NCBI GenBank assembly: GCA_963971285.1
Contig: OZ020252.1
Location: 12,251,662-12,315,661 of the forward strand
Source of the DNA: Astropecten irregularis
Taxonomy: Eukaryota > Echinodermata > Asteroidea > Paxillosida > Astropectinidae
Direction of reading: 5' to 3'
Length of the DNA stretch: 64,000 bases
Both the position numbers and the translations under genes were made by a program. Shown in pieces: positions 1 to 11,157 of the stretch; the first letter of the stretch is position 1, and every line of letters starts with the position of its first letter. The notes beneath the pieces are model-generated. The model did no database searches. It was given only the letters and a program-made list of their open reading frames with translations, and was not told the origin of the DNA.

Positions 1-157
1 TTTATTCAAAGTTGGTATATCATAGTACATACAGCATAGATGTGCCCGCGTGAATTACGTCATGATGACGTCATCAGGTGTCATGTGACAAGCTATTTGA
101 ATTTAATAATAAAAATCTTAAAAAGTCAATAAAAAATCAACCGTTTGAGATATTAAG

Positions 158-850
158 TTCATTCTTTCACCAAATATCAATGTTAGGCTAGGTCTTTCTT
201 TATGACACATTGCTTGACCTCTGTGACCTCTACTTCCTGTCAAACAGGAAGTAGCTCCTCATTTAAAAGTGGCAAGAGCTAGGATCATGATTCTTTCACT
301 AAATATCCATGTTAGGCAAGGTCTTTCTTTGAGACATTTTGTTTGACCTCAGTGACCTCTACTTCCGGTCAAACAGGAAGTAGCTCCTCATTTAAAAGTG
401 GTAAGAGCTAGGATCATGATTCTTTCACCAAAAGTGATTGTTAGGTAAGGTCTTTCTTTGTGACACATTGATTGACCTGTGTGACCTCTACTTCCGGTCA
501 AACAGGAAGTAGCTCCTCATTTAAAAGTGGCAAGAGCTAGGATCATGATTCTTTCACCAAAAGTGATTGTTAGGTAGGTCTTTCTTTGTGACACATTGAT
601 TGACCTGTGTGACCTCTACTTCCGGTCAAACAGGAAGTAGCTCCTCATTTAAAAGTGGCAAGAGCTAGGATCATGATTCTTTCACTAAATATCCATGTTA
701 GGCAAGGTCTTTCTTTGTGACATTTTGTTTGACCTCAGTAAACTCTACTTCCGGTCAAACAGGAAGTAGCTCCTCATTTAAAAGTGGTAAGAGCTAGGAT
801 CATAATTCTTTCAATGTTAGGCAAGGTCTTTCTTTGTGACACATACATAT
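158..850. repeat. 129-bp minisatellite (about 5-6 units)
   Basis: A unit of about 129 bp recurs with starts near 158, 289, 419, 547, 676 and 805, each opening with ATTCTTTCAC or a close variant. Every complete unit contains a small inverted repeat, ACTTCCGGTCAAACAGGAAGT-like (arms ACTTCC and GGAAGT), followed by CTCCTCATTTAAAAGTGG. Units differ by point changes and short indels; the last is truncated. No coding potential was seen. The DNA at 60-85 before the array holds a TGACGTCA palindrome like those in the repeats at 10 kb and 28 kb. Confidence 0.9.
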
Positions 851-1262
851 TTAGATCTAATGTTGCATGGATTCATAAATTAATTTAAAAACATGGAGCG
901 GAAAAGCTCTATGCTCTGTTGCACTTGCAGACAGACATAGAATCTCTAGTTTCTATTGTACATGTAGATGAAACGAAAGGTACCCATGTTTGTGTCCATC
1001 CTTACAATTTTATAAATGAAGCACAAGTGGTAATCATTCATAAAGAACATTTGTTCAGAAGGCCTTTTTTGCATTGGAGGGAGTAAACTGTGGGGTTTTG
1101 TATACCAGGTTTTAATAAGATTCATATTTAAAATTGTTTGTTAGGCTAATTCTTAATTAAACTGAAAACCCTCCGGTCCCGATACATTCTTAAACCATTT
1201 GATGTGTTTCCTTTAAGGAGAATACTGAAGCATGTGGCAAAACAGGCAGGCTGGCCAACACT
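851..1262. other. Unannotated AT-rich spacer
   Basis: Nothing recognisable as a gene or repeat was seen in these roughly 400 bp between the minisatellite and the next open frame. Confidence 0.4.
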
Positions 1263-1960
1263 TTGTTTAAAGGTCTTTGTACAACCTTCAGAATTACGAG
1301 ATATTGTTTTAGCCTATTGATAGGGGATGGTTGGGATGACATTGAAAGCCTAGATATCAGATGGTCTCACCAAAGAGTAGAAGAACCACTTTTAGGCCTT
1401 AGTTCCAAATGGAGGTCAGAGATGCAGTCTAGAGAAAATGCCCCAGCGTGTGAAGGCAAGCCCGTTAAAAGAGAACCAGTCCCTAAAAAAAGGCGCCACA
1501 TCCAGAAAGTCACCAGGAGGACCGAACAGCAAGAAGCTCCAGGCAAAGTGAATCAGCTGTACCATCGGCTGCATCTCTGGCATCAAGCTCATCAGAGGTA
1601 TTTTGGGGACCCTTTTGACATAATCCAAACTGTGGAGGCTAACATCCTTTCACCAATACAACCAGCCAAATTGTCAACTGTTTCTTGTCCAACTAGGCCC
1701 CTATCTGCCAGATTCAAGTTGTATGTGTCTAAAGACACTGGATGAGTATCTTATTAGTTTGCCCTTCCATGCAGTCACATCATCAACCATCAGCACGTGG
1801 TTAAAAACATTTATGGACTTGACTGGCATAGATGTCTCTTTCCACGGCTCAATCACGACTGTTCACAGCACACATTTGGCATAACAGCTGACTAGTACAT
1901 TCAAATGATTTTCGGGATGTTTCCAATCAGGTTTGGAATGGCAGTCCTGGCTTTGGTTAA
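1263..1960 (+). pseudogene. Remnant with tyrosine-recombinase-like end
   Basis: A 160-codon open frame (1263-1745) of unknown nature is followed, in shifted frames, by about 200 bp whose conceptual translation resembles the C-terminal part of tyrosine recombinases of retroelement or Crypton type. It has a pattern like AVTSSTISTWLK, then TGIDVS, then a degraded HST-type box where the catalytic HxxR normally lies. Frames change at least twice between 1690 and 1960, so this is dead if real. The first 130 codons (rich in K, R, Q and E) match nothing I recognise. The tyrosine recombinase reading is inferred from motif spacing only. Confidence 0.35.
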
Positions 1961-2147
1961 GCTTTGACTAGGGTGAAATATAATTTCCAATTATGTATTA
2001 AAAAGGTACCATTTAAAAGTACCGTGTACATTTTTCTAAGCTCATTGTTAAATTCAATTCAAAATTGCAAATTGAAGAAAAATAAAAGCAATAAATTCCT
2101 CAATCCAACTCTCTACTTTCAGCAACTGTTTTGCCCGAGTTTGCAAC

Positions 2148-2230
2148 ATGGCGAAGTGTGCCTACCTTGGCTGCCAGAGCCATGCCACACCTCAGCGAAA
2201 GCATTACAGGTTTACTGTAATCAAATGTAG
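2148..2230 (+). pseudogene. Possible THAP-like N-terminal fragment
   Basis: An ATG in good context (AACATGG) opens a short frame starting MAKCAYLGCQSHATPQ. A Cys-x4-Cys near residue 4 followed by a basic stretch and an RF pair resembles the start of THAP zinc-finger domains. The frame leaves this pattern where the 3' end of the adjacent non-LTR element begins (about 2231), so it could be a first exon cut by that insertion. It is too short for a firm assignment; it may be chance. Confidence 0.2.
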
Positions 2231-2253
2231 AATAGGGGTGATGATGGCGTATG

Positions 2254-3387
2254 CTATGGTGATCTCTTGGAAATATCAGTCAGCCAGTCAACTGCGTCAT
2301 CCTCCGCTAGGTGCAAGGCTGCAATTCCACCGGCAAGTTTAGAGTAGGGACAGCTGTCAACGATGTGCTTCATTGTCTGCATCTCTCCACAGTCACAGAG
2401 GGGGGAATTAGAGAGTCCCCACTGGAATTGATCATATCTGCAGGGACCAGTGTTCGTGCGGAAGCGGTTCAGTGAACTCCACAGTCCTCGTGGAAGATCC
2501 ATGCCTGGTAGCTGGGAGGAAGGATTGTCTACCAGGAACTTGTTGGGAATGTCAAGATTCTTCCACTTGTTGAGCCACAAGACGTTGGTTGATGACTCAC
2601 TTGGGAGGTTGGACCAGACAGGCTTCCTGGATTTAAGTCTAGATCTTGGGTGGAAGTCGATGTGGACACATCTGACTTTCTTGATCAGCTTAGAGGTAAC
2701 GACTTCTCTGCGAATGGCTGGTGGGGCGATATTACACAGGACTGGGAGCCAGTCAGTCTTGGTGCTTCTGACTGAGCCACTTATGGTACGCATTACACTG
2801 TTCAGTTGCACATCAACAAGTCTTGTGTAGGCAGAGTTCCTCCAAACTGGGGCGCAGTACTCGGCAGTTGAGTAACAGAGGGCCAGGGCAGTAGAACGTA
2901 GAGTCTTAGCGTTGGCTCCCCAGGTTGTGCCTGCAAGCATTTGGACAAGGTTGTTTCTGGTGCGGAGTTTAGAAGAAGCTTTCTGAAGGTGGTTCTTGAA
3001 GCTAAGGGAGTGGTCTAGGGTAACACCAAGGTAGGTTGGGTTGGGGTCATGGGTCAGCCGCTTGCTGTCCAAGAAGATGTTCAGCTCTTCACTACTTCTC
3101 GCGTTATGCAGGTGAAAAACACTTGATACAGTCTTAGCTGCACTTGGTTGGAGGCGCCAACTTTTGCAGTACCTGTTGATAAGGGCCATGTCTGAGTTGA
3201 TAGTGTCGTTGAGGCACTCAAAATCAGTGGCTTGATGGGTAAGACAGATGTCGTCAGCATAAATGAACTTTCTGCATTTAGTTGCTGGAAGGTCGTTTGT
3301 GTACAGGTTGAAAAGTACTGGGGCTAGCACAGATCCTTGAGGGAGTCCATTCTTCTGTTTCCTCAAAGACCTACAGGAGTCACCCAT
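2254..3387 (-). pseudogene. LINE reverse transcriptase, C-terminal part
   Basis: This 377-codon minus-strand frame continues the RT with GLPQGSVLAPVLFNLY and the catalytic FIYADDICL box (both Asp residues intact). A thumb/connection region follows (YLGVTLDHSLSF, WRNSAYTRLVDVQLN), and the C-terminus carries a Cys/His motif, CDCGEMQTMKHIVDSC, of the type found at the end of Jockey/I-group pol proteins. This is the best preserved part of the element, but it has no start of its own and lies out of frame with the upstream RT half. Confidence 0.85.
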
Positions 3388-4211
3388 GTGGACTCTGAAT
3401 CAACGGTGTCAGTTGCCCAATGGGGAAGAACTTTCCCGATTTTGGCTAGAAGACCTTTGTGCCAGACGGTGTCATAAGCTGCAGTCAGATCAAGAAAGAC
3501 ACTACCTGTCTTGAGTTTCTGCTGGAATCCATTTTCAATGTGGGTAGTGAGGGCAAGGACATGGTCTTGAGTGCTTCTCCCAGAGCGAAAACCAGCTTGG
3601 TGAACCTGAAGGATGTCTTCTACGAAAGGCTTGATGCGGTGAAGCATAACTCTTTCCAAGAGTTTATAGCACATCGATAGAAGAGAAATCGGTCGGTAAC
3701 TGGAAGGAAGCTTTGGGTCTTTCCCAGGCTTAGGGATAGAAATGATCTTGGCAGTTCTCCATGTCTTGGGAAGGGCTTTCTCCTGCATGATGCGTGTGAA
3801 TAGATGAGCGAGCCACATGCTTGCTTTGGGTCCGAGGTGTTGGAGGAACTCAGGGTGGATGTTGTCGTACCCAGGGGCTTTGCCGCTCTTAAGGTGGTCA
3901 AGGGCATCATTCACTTCTTCAACAGAGACAGGTGGAGGAGTAGGAGAGTCGGGGGTAGACTTCTTGAAAGATTGTCTCTCTTGGTTGACCTCACGTTTTA
4001 CTTGCCTTTTGATGGGCACCTTCCCAACTTTCACTAGGTGGCTGGCAACTGCATTGGGCTTGACTGAGGGTCTATTTGAGCTGGCTTGTTGTTGCTGGCT
4101 GGACCTAAGCTTGTTGATAAGGTTCCAACTTTTCCTACTTGAATGGGTGAAATCTAATCTGCTGACTGTTTTCTTCCTATCTTTAGCGGCGTGCACTGTC
4201 AAGGCTGTCAA
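3363..4211 (-). pseudogene. LINE reverse transcriptase, N-terminal part
   Basis: This 282-codon minus-strand frame holds a linker (SRKSWNLINKL) and RT motifs. SGKAPGYDNIHPEFL is the fingers motif typical of LINE RTs, then KIISIPKPGKD, YRPISLLSMCYKLLERV, QAGFRSGRSTQD, and the first catalytic block FLDLTAAYDTVWH, which contains the first catalytic Asp. The sequence leaves frame just after this block, where the next RT piece (2254-3387) continues in another frame with a few bases of overlap. Confidence 0.85.
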
Positions 4212-4559
4212 TAAGGTGATTTGCTACATCGGGATCACTTGAGCTAGTGTACTCATCAAGGAGCTTTTGGCACTCAGAGTCAAGACAGGGGATGTAAGTT
4301 TTCCTGAAGCCCCGAGGAATGTTGATTTTGGCTGCTGTAAAGATGGCTTTAGTGAACCTGGTGTAGCATTCATTAACTGGTATGCCTTTCGATGGTATAC
4401 AGACTATGCTCTTCTCCACAGCTGTTGAAAACGATGGCTACTTTGCTTTGCGAAAGTTCCAGCGGGGTTTCTCTGTGGACCTAGTGATGGGGATGCGTGT
4501 ACCAAAGTGGGTGATGATTGGTTTGTGTTGGCTTCTCGGAAAGTCATTGAGCACTTGTA

Positions 4560-5195
4560 TCAATGTTTGTAGTGGTTGGCCATTGAGAGAAGAAACCCAA
4601 CATAAGTCTGGCGAGTAGTCATGTTTCCAACGAGCTGACCGGAAGGATTTTGTTTCAGGTCAATGATGAGGTTAAGATTAGAATGAGAGGCCCAGTCGAG
4701 GAGCCAGGTTCCATCACTATTAGCACTGTCATAACCCCAGGTCGCGTGGTGGCTGTTGAAGTCTCCCACATAAATTGCTGGGTGTTGATGGACAGGTAAG
4801 CTGGCGTTGCTCCAGTTAGCGGATGGGGGTTTGTAAACATTGGTGACAGTAAAGCTGTCTACACAAATCGAATCAAAGAATTCTCCAGAGGCTATGGGCT
4901 TAGCATCAAGGATGTCAGCATGGACGTAAATAGCTCAGCCATACTGTGGGTGCCCTGAAAAAGTCACGAGGTCATAGTTTTGGAGGTTAAGACGGCTCCT
5001 TGACACGTCATTTGCAGCGTGGACTTCTTGAAGACAAATGACATCCACTTTGTTTTTGGAACAGATACTAGAGAGGACTTCCCTCTTCGCAGCAGAAATG
5101 CCCTCGATGTTGAGCTGGAGGACACGAATAGCAGGACTAATGTCTAGAAAGACTTTGTCTGCTGATTGGTTGTTCAGATCAATACCAGGATCCAT
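4560..5195 (-). pseudogene. LINE endonuclease domain, frameshifted
   Basis: Three overlapping minus-strand frames (5195-4935, 4840-4655, 4769-4560) together carry the hallmarks of the EEP/APE endonuclease of non-LTR elements: LQLNIEGI near the N-terminus (metal-site Asn), CLQEVH (catalytic Glu), and GDFNSHHATWG (Asp/Asn active-site loop). In an active element this domain nicks the target for target-primed reverse transcription. The frame breaks between these blocks show it is inactive here. The C-terminal SDH-type box is not legible. Confidence 0.8.
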
Positions 5196-5551
5196 TGGTG
5201 GATTTGGTTAGCAGTGAGGATCATTAGCTTCTCCAGATGAACTGAATACTGACAGGGAGTGCGGCGGGAACGCTGATCCAAGGGGTAAAAGTGCTTTAAA
5301 ATTATTGCTTAATGCATAATTAATGACTGTATAAATTTATATTTTTATGTAAGTGCTTAAAAGTTACAAAATTAGTACCTGTATGCCCCATCGATCCAAC
5401 GAAGCAATAGCGTGTGATGTCACATACAGAACCAGTAAAGGCTCGCACCACAGTATACTGCGTAGCGTTCTGCATGTGACGTAAGCAAGATTTTTCGTCA
5501 CAAAAGTGGGGTGCTAAATTATGGATATAAAATACCTAATTTTTCTATTAA

Positions 5552-5666
5552 AGGTAGTATCATACTTTGATAAGAAACCAAAACAAAAATGTTCACAGAT
5601 TTACGTATAACTTTCAGGGTATGAAGATGGTGATGGTAGAAACCCACCGTTAACATTTTTCCTTTA
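5552..5666 (+). repeat. TTAA-flanked MITE family A, left fragment
   Basis: After a TTAA at 5548-5551 the sequence reads AGGTAGTATCATACTTTG and continues as the left arm of the family described in full at 23839-24165. Only the first ~115 bp remain. Confidence 0.75.
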
Positions 5667-5880
5667 TACTTTATGAACTGTAAAATATATGCAGCGTAAC
5701 AAAATGTTAAGGAGGAAGTAATGTGAGTGACGTAATGTGGATCAAACGCATGTGGATCGGTTTGCGGAAACACCATGTAATAATCGTTCGTACTTCCTTG
5801 CCAATATTTTCATGGAAGACTTCGAACAAATAGCTATTCAAAGTCAAACTTCAAGTTTGAAACCGAAACTCTGACTTTGA

Positions 5881-6480
5881 TGTGTCGATGATACTTTCAT
5901 CATCTGGTCACATGGCAATAACAAACTCAATGAGTTCCTGGAATACCTGAACCGCCAACACCCACAAATCCAATTTACCATGGAAACTGAGACATCAGGA
6001 AAACTACCATTCCTGGATGTTTTTTAAAACAAGGAGGAGTGATGGTTCCCTAGGACACACGGTCTATAGGAAACCGACACACACTGACCGATACCTCAAT
6101 GCGCGGTCGTTTCATCCTCCATCAGTTAAAGCATCTGTAAACTGGACTCTAGTCGAAAGGGCACACACGATATGTGACAACCAAAGCCTCAAACACGAGT
6201 TGTCTCACATCAACTCGGTGTTCAATCCAACGGTTACACACCTCGGAACCAAAAACATCCTGTCACAGAGAAATCATTACCGAACCCAGTTGGAACCGAT
6301 ACCAAGATCGCCATCCTACCATATGCAGGCCTGGCTTCCCATAAGATCAAGAAAATCCTTAAACAAGCCGATATTAAGGTTTTCTACAGAAGCGGCAGGA
6401 AACTGGAATCTTCACTTAACACCCATAAAGACACGCATCCAGTAAGAAAAAAATTGGTATCTGCTTCACACTGTGCTTCA
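5881..6480 (+). pseudogene. Penelope-like element RT fragment
   Basis: The plus-strand translation from 5881 begins at the catalytic VDDTFIIW box and runs through LNEFLEYLNRQHP, IQFTMETE and PFLDVF. It then continues in a second frame (6017-6445) with GHTVYRKPTHTDRYLN, a sequence characteristic of Penelope-like reverse transcriptases. Further down, a third frame gives the linker typical of the stretch before a GIY-YIG endonuclease; no endonuclease is left. The copy is truncated at its 5' end inside the RT and carries at least two frameshifts. Confidence 0.85.
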
Positions 6481-6499
6481 GTGTTGTGTACAAACGACC

Positions 6500-6790
6500 T
6501 TCACTTCCGGTGTTACCGGAAGTTGAAGTTTGACTCAAAATAACTAAAAAACGGAAGGATTTGGGCACATAAAACTTGGGCTTTTAGAAAATATAAACGA
6601 TGACGTCATACGGGCTGTATAGTGCCCTCTACGGTTGATTAAAGATACAGTGATTACGTAATCCCAAAGTAAACAATGGATTTTCGCCAAATTTCGTAGG
6701 TGTGAAGCACTAAAGCACCTTAACATGTTTGTGAAGTTTGAAGTTTGTGACGTCATTCAACCGGAAGTTATGCTCTTTTAAAGGGAAAAT
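6500..6790. repeat. ~290-bp repeat, inverted copy at 34.2 kb
   Basis: From the inverted repeat ACTTCCGGTGTTACCGGAAGT to about 6790, this block matches the reverse complement of about 34195-34530. Landmarks present in both are TTTGACTCAAAATAACT, a conserved TGACGTCATACGGG/CCCGTATTACGTCA region, and GTAGAGGGCGCTGT against the CCCTCTACGGTTGAT strand here. No coding capacity was seen. Confidence 0.75.
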
Positions 6791-6948
6791 GACGTAACTA
6801 TTCAAATACTGTTTACTCAGTAATAACATGACGTACATCAGTGCAAAATATTTACATTGTATGCATTCGATGACTTCTGTAAATGTACTTTACTTGTGAA
6901 GTTGTGATGAACTAACCGGAAGTTAGTGTCCAGACAATGATATATTAA

Positions 6949-7306
6949 AGGGAGGGTACAGAATTGGTAAGACAAAAAACACTTCATTATCACGGATTCA
7001 CATAAAACTTACACAGTATAATGGTGATGATAGGAGAAAACATCCCATGAAATGTTTTTGTTTGAAATGCCATATTCGTTGAGAAATAAATGAAACTATT
7101 TTCCGATTGGAATAAATATTTTCGAAGCGTTTTATTCATTCGTTGAAATGTGTACAGTTCTCTGTACACGGGTTTTCACTATTTTCTCGTGACCCAGATG
7201 GCTGATTGACCTCAAACTTCTACAGGTTTGTCAGTTAAGGTATATGATGGATTACATAATGTGCTTTCACTGTTTTTGTCGCAAAAACCAGTTCTGTACC
7301 ATCCCT
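6949..7306. mobile_element. TTAA-flanked MITE family C
   Basis: A non-autonomous element of 358 bp is bounded by TTAA at 6945-6948 and 7307-7310. Its termini are inverted: AGGGAGGGTACAGAATTGGT on the left and ACCAGTTCTGTACCATCCCT on the right. The right arm (GACCCAGATGGCTGATTGACC) is shared with a second copy at 23149-23478. A TTAA target is typical of piggyBac or Kolobok transposases; neither is encoded here. Confidence 0.8.
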
Positions 7307-7519
7307 TTAAAGGTGACGCCATTTTCTATACTCTATCTGTCAGTGTACAAATACAGCAAACAGCATGATCAGTATTTGTTTAAGCATGCAGTTTAAGTGT
7401 ATTCCAATATGCCATTATATGAGGGACGATTGATCACATACGTTCCAACATATGTTCGCATTCAGTTCCACTACGAAAATGAGACCCCGAACACCTAGTG
7501 GTTGTTCCCACAACCACAA

Positions 7520-7724
7520 TGTCTAGTCCCTTTTATTTTTTATCTTTTTAAAAGATCACAAAGATTTTTGGTCGTTGTTTTACAAATTTCTGGATAAATA
7601 CACCATTTCAGGCAAAAAAATTGTAACACTATGTTTCTACCACCACCATCTTCATACCCTGTAAGTTATACATAAATCTGTGAACATTTCTATTTTGGTT
7701 TCTTACCAAAGTATGATAATACCT
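7520..7724 (-). repeat. MITE family A, reversed left-arm fragment
   Basis: This is the reverse complement of the family A left arm, ending ACCAAAGTATGATAATACCT before a TTAA at 7725-7728. It is about half of an element. Confidence 0.75.
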
Positions 7725-7728
7725 TTAA

Positions 7729-10065
7729 AGCAGCCTTGTCAAGCATAAATGTAATGAGAGTGACAGTGGAATTGCCAAATAGAGAGCCATCTACAGCCCT
7801 CACGGGCCGCCGCGCTGCATTCATCATGCGGAATACTAATATTTCCCACATTCGCCACAAGAGGGCGGGCTTTCTGAGCTTGCTTGAATATTCATGAGGC
7901 TGGGTAGGGCAATTTTATGAATGAATATCTAGCATCCGCTGCCGTGTAGTACATCCGGGAGATTGGTACTGGAAACGAAGATACTCCAGCATCTTCGTCA
8001 ACAAAAATCGAGGCGATTGGTCGTACTAAACTCCTTTTATGGCATTTAGCATAATTATGTTCTATATACTGCTGTCATTACACCAAAATGGTTTGGCCAA
8101 TAACTTCGAAAATCCTTCAATAAGCAGCGAAATTAAACCTGTACATGATCGTGTAACTCATATCCCCCCGCTTTATACCAAAATTATAATGCTTCTTGGT
8201 CTTGCACAACCTGAAGGTGATATAGTCCTCCGAAAAATGGTCCTCCGTGCATTGTTTTTTGCTTAAATGATGACGTCATCAATTCTAGGCATATTTAAAC
8301 ACATTTCTCTTGGTTTTTGAAGCTTAAAATGAATTTAAAAGTAAGAATGATGATGTTTGAAAGTAGCTCCAATGGACCTTACCTAGCGATATATCACTCC
8401 ACCATCATCGGCAAAAGCATGTTTACACATGTCGGTTAAAAGAGAGAGCGGCGAAAACTTGGAAAAATCTTCTTTTTCGGAAATTGGGCTCAATAAGCAA
8501 GAATATTCACATCGGAACTGAAAGGTGACATCTTATCATTTATAGAAAGTATTCGTATGAGGAAGGAACTGGTGGCCCTCTATTGGAAATAAGTGAATTT
8601 CTAGCCCAAATTTGTTCACAATGCAGCAAAATATCACCTAGAAATTCTGTGCGAAGTTGAATCTCCACAAAATAGTTAGAGTTATATTTCCTGTTGATTC
8701 TAATATTACAGTTACTTGTTGGTGAACAACAAATAAGTGAACCTGAAGGAAAATGTATATTTATAAAGAAAGATTTCACTTCAGTATCTGTGCTTGTGTA
8801 CAAATGATATGTGCATGGCTGAAATTGCAAAATTGGCCGACTGTCATCCATAGGGTGTGCACAAATAAAATGTATTGGGGTCGTATCAGTTACTGTGTGA
8901 ATTTTCCACCTCATATGACTGTCTCAAATCATGATCAGATATTAAAATATGGACGTAGCTTGTGCCAGGTATTGAAGTAAAATCTTTTCAGATATTATCA
9001 TCATTATCAGATTGTGGAATTTTTGTAATATAAAATTTGTGAAATGGATTGTATAATGTTCTGGGGTCAGAGGAAGCTGGGGTTGTAAAACTTGAACCAA
9101 TACTGTGTATCAGGTGATAATGCTTGCCTTTACTTGGCCTCGTCACACTACAAAAAGACTGCCAGTGTACATTCCAAATAAATATAATTAATTATTGAGC
9201 ATCCATACTTGCACGACGTGAAGGTTTTAAGTTTATGGGGGATGTTCAAAGATACTAATTGGGTAAAATTGTATTGTTTGATTTTTGAACCTGATTTTTG
9301 CACCTGATTTTCTTGTTTTTATTGTGTACATATAGGCCTAGGCCTACTAAGTGCCTATATCAATACGTAGGACAGACTGTTTTGTTGCAAATTCAGATTG
9401 CCAACAGCATGTGCAATAATCTAAAAAGATCTGCTCTTCAGATAAGAATTTGATCGACCCATCTTGCCAAGTCACGTTGCCTCTTGCATTTGGTGTAAAT
9501 TGTAGCTGTAGAGCCTTCAACAAATGTTAAATCCATGGCTTCAATGTTTTGGCCTTCGATGACTGTTGAATCCATAGCTTCAGATGGTGATGAAGCACAA
9601 CGGCGGTATCTGCAGTCAGTAGCTGGAAAAGTCTGATGTGAGCTTGAGGAGGAATACAATTTTCAGCTGAAAATCTGCCACCAGAAAGTAGATTCTCAAA
9701 GTCAAATGTTTTTCTCCGGTTGACTTCTCTTAGCTTTGTAAGTGCTCTCTCATAACAAATGGAACTTCCTACGTCAGCTACAGGAGCCTGGACGTTCGAT
9801 TTTTCTCACCCAAGATAACCCAAGATTAACAAGATATTCCAAAGCAAAGGCAAAGCATGCAACAAAACAACAAAAACCCTTCATAAATTGAAGCATAAAG
9901 CCTTAAAAGAAATTTGTAAAACATATTATTGTTGCATAAAGCCTACTACTTACATACTCTTACAAACACAACAGTCCTTTTTCTCAGAGGGCATTGTATC
10001 AAAATTAATCTGGAATTTTTCTCAGCGATTTGTAATACTAATAATCAACTAGATGTGTTTGTTGA
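7729..10065. other. No confident gene in this stretch
   Basis: A G+C-richer patch at 7795-8000 and TGACGTCA at 8271-8280 were noted. Between 9438 and about 9780 the minus strand has short frames of protein-like composition (for example a KLREVNRRKTFDFENL reading) that could be a remnant of a transposase or host exon. I do not recognise it, and the frames are broken. Nothing else was seen. Confidence 0.3.
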
Positions 10066-11143
10066 CAAACACTGAGCTGTTTCGCTTATGTTTTTATAAA
10101 TAATATGAAAAACAAACATGAACGCAATTGTCCCAGTACAGAGAAATTGCGGTGTTTTAATTGTCGTAAACAACTATAAGGAGCGTCGTCACTCGTCCAT
10201 TAATATACATATAGGTACATGTACATACACACGACCATGAGAAACACAGAAATGGCAGAGTCTACTATAGGCCAGCGCGCAAAGTATGTATGGTTGTGCA
10301 TGGGCGGTGGAAACAGCAAAATGAAAAATGACTGATTTTCTAGCTCGTCGTACTACGTTTACATGTACACAATTGGCCCACTACTATGGATAGCCATATC
10401 AGTGGTCCAAGAATTTCCAAGGCCCGTGTTTTGTGTTATGTTTGACTCTAAATGGCAAAATTAATTATTTAAAAAAATCAATAAAAATTCAATCGATTAC
10501 GTCATCGTGACGTCACTTCAGATTTAGGATATTAGTACCATTCCCTACCTACCCACCAAGTTTCATCACCATCGGATATCCCCTTATATGTGAATCAGAA
10601 AATCGGCTTTTTGATGACGTCATCATGACGTCACCACTTTTTTGTATTTTGTGGCATATGCCTATAACCTAACAAACATTTTACCGAAAGAATTTCGAAA
10701 TTGCGATTTGTCGTTCAGGAGATATAAAGAAAAGGTCCAAAAATTGAATAATTCGTATAAAATCACACGATGACGTCATCGACACGTGACTGCAATTTCT
10801 GTCTATAACACGTCCCCATATACTTGCATACCAAGTTTGAGTTGCATCGGACTTGCCGTTCCGGAGATAAAGAGCCCTAAAATTTGCACTTTTATGATGA
10901 CGTAATTGTGCACGTGATGACGTCACGATGACGTTCATACGCGGGACACTATTCGGGGTGATGGTCTAACTATGTGCCAAGTATGAAGTTGATCGGAATT
11001 GGCATAATGGTAGAAGTGACTTGTAGAAAATCCCTGTGTTAAGTCTATGGGAAAAAAGTGGAAAAAGAAAAAGAAATAACAAAAAAAAATAACAAAAAAA
11101 ATAACAAAAACAAAAGCTGTTCCGCTGCATGTGAAACAGCTAA
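10066..11143. mobile_element. ~1.08-kb CRE-rich repeat, copy 1
   Basis: This block begins CAAACACTGAGCTGTTTCG and ends GTGAAACAGCT, giving short inverted ends (AGCTGTTTC / GAAACAGCT). It matches 26756-27798 along nearly its whole length in the same order. It contains paired palindromes such as GATGACGTCATCATGACGTC near 10613-10632, and further TGACGTCA sites at 10498-10515, 10770-10779 and 10890-10930. No protein-coding frame was seen, so it is probably a non-autonomous DNA element. Confidence 0.75.
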
Positions 11144-11157
11144 TAACACGCACTGAA

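Larger units (their letters stand above)
2231..5200 (-). mobile_element. Jockey-like non-LTR retrotransposon, degraded
   Basis: On the minus strand, in order, there is an apurinic-type endonuclease start (5195 down to about 4560), a linker, a reverse transcriptase (4211 to about 2700) and a C-terminal Cys/His motif ending at 2254. This endonuclease-RT-Cys/His order without RNase H fits Jockey/CR1-type LINEs; the wording of the motifs looks closest to the Jockey group. The frame changes at least five times, so no intact pol exists. The element is close to full length in coding terms. The 3' end is placed just below the stop at 2254, with a short CATCATCA-type tail on the minus strand. Confidence 0.85.

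Noticed and set aside
2450..2830. 126-codon + strand frame and other + strand frames at 3459-4242
   Set aside because: They are antisense shadows of the minus-strand LINE endonuclease/RT, which has clear motifs.
8039..8266. 75-codon frame with a hydrophobic start resembling a signal peptide
   Set aside because: Single short frame, no flanking splice signals or known motif; length is within chance expectation for A+T-rich DNA.
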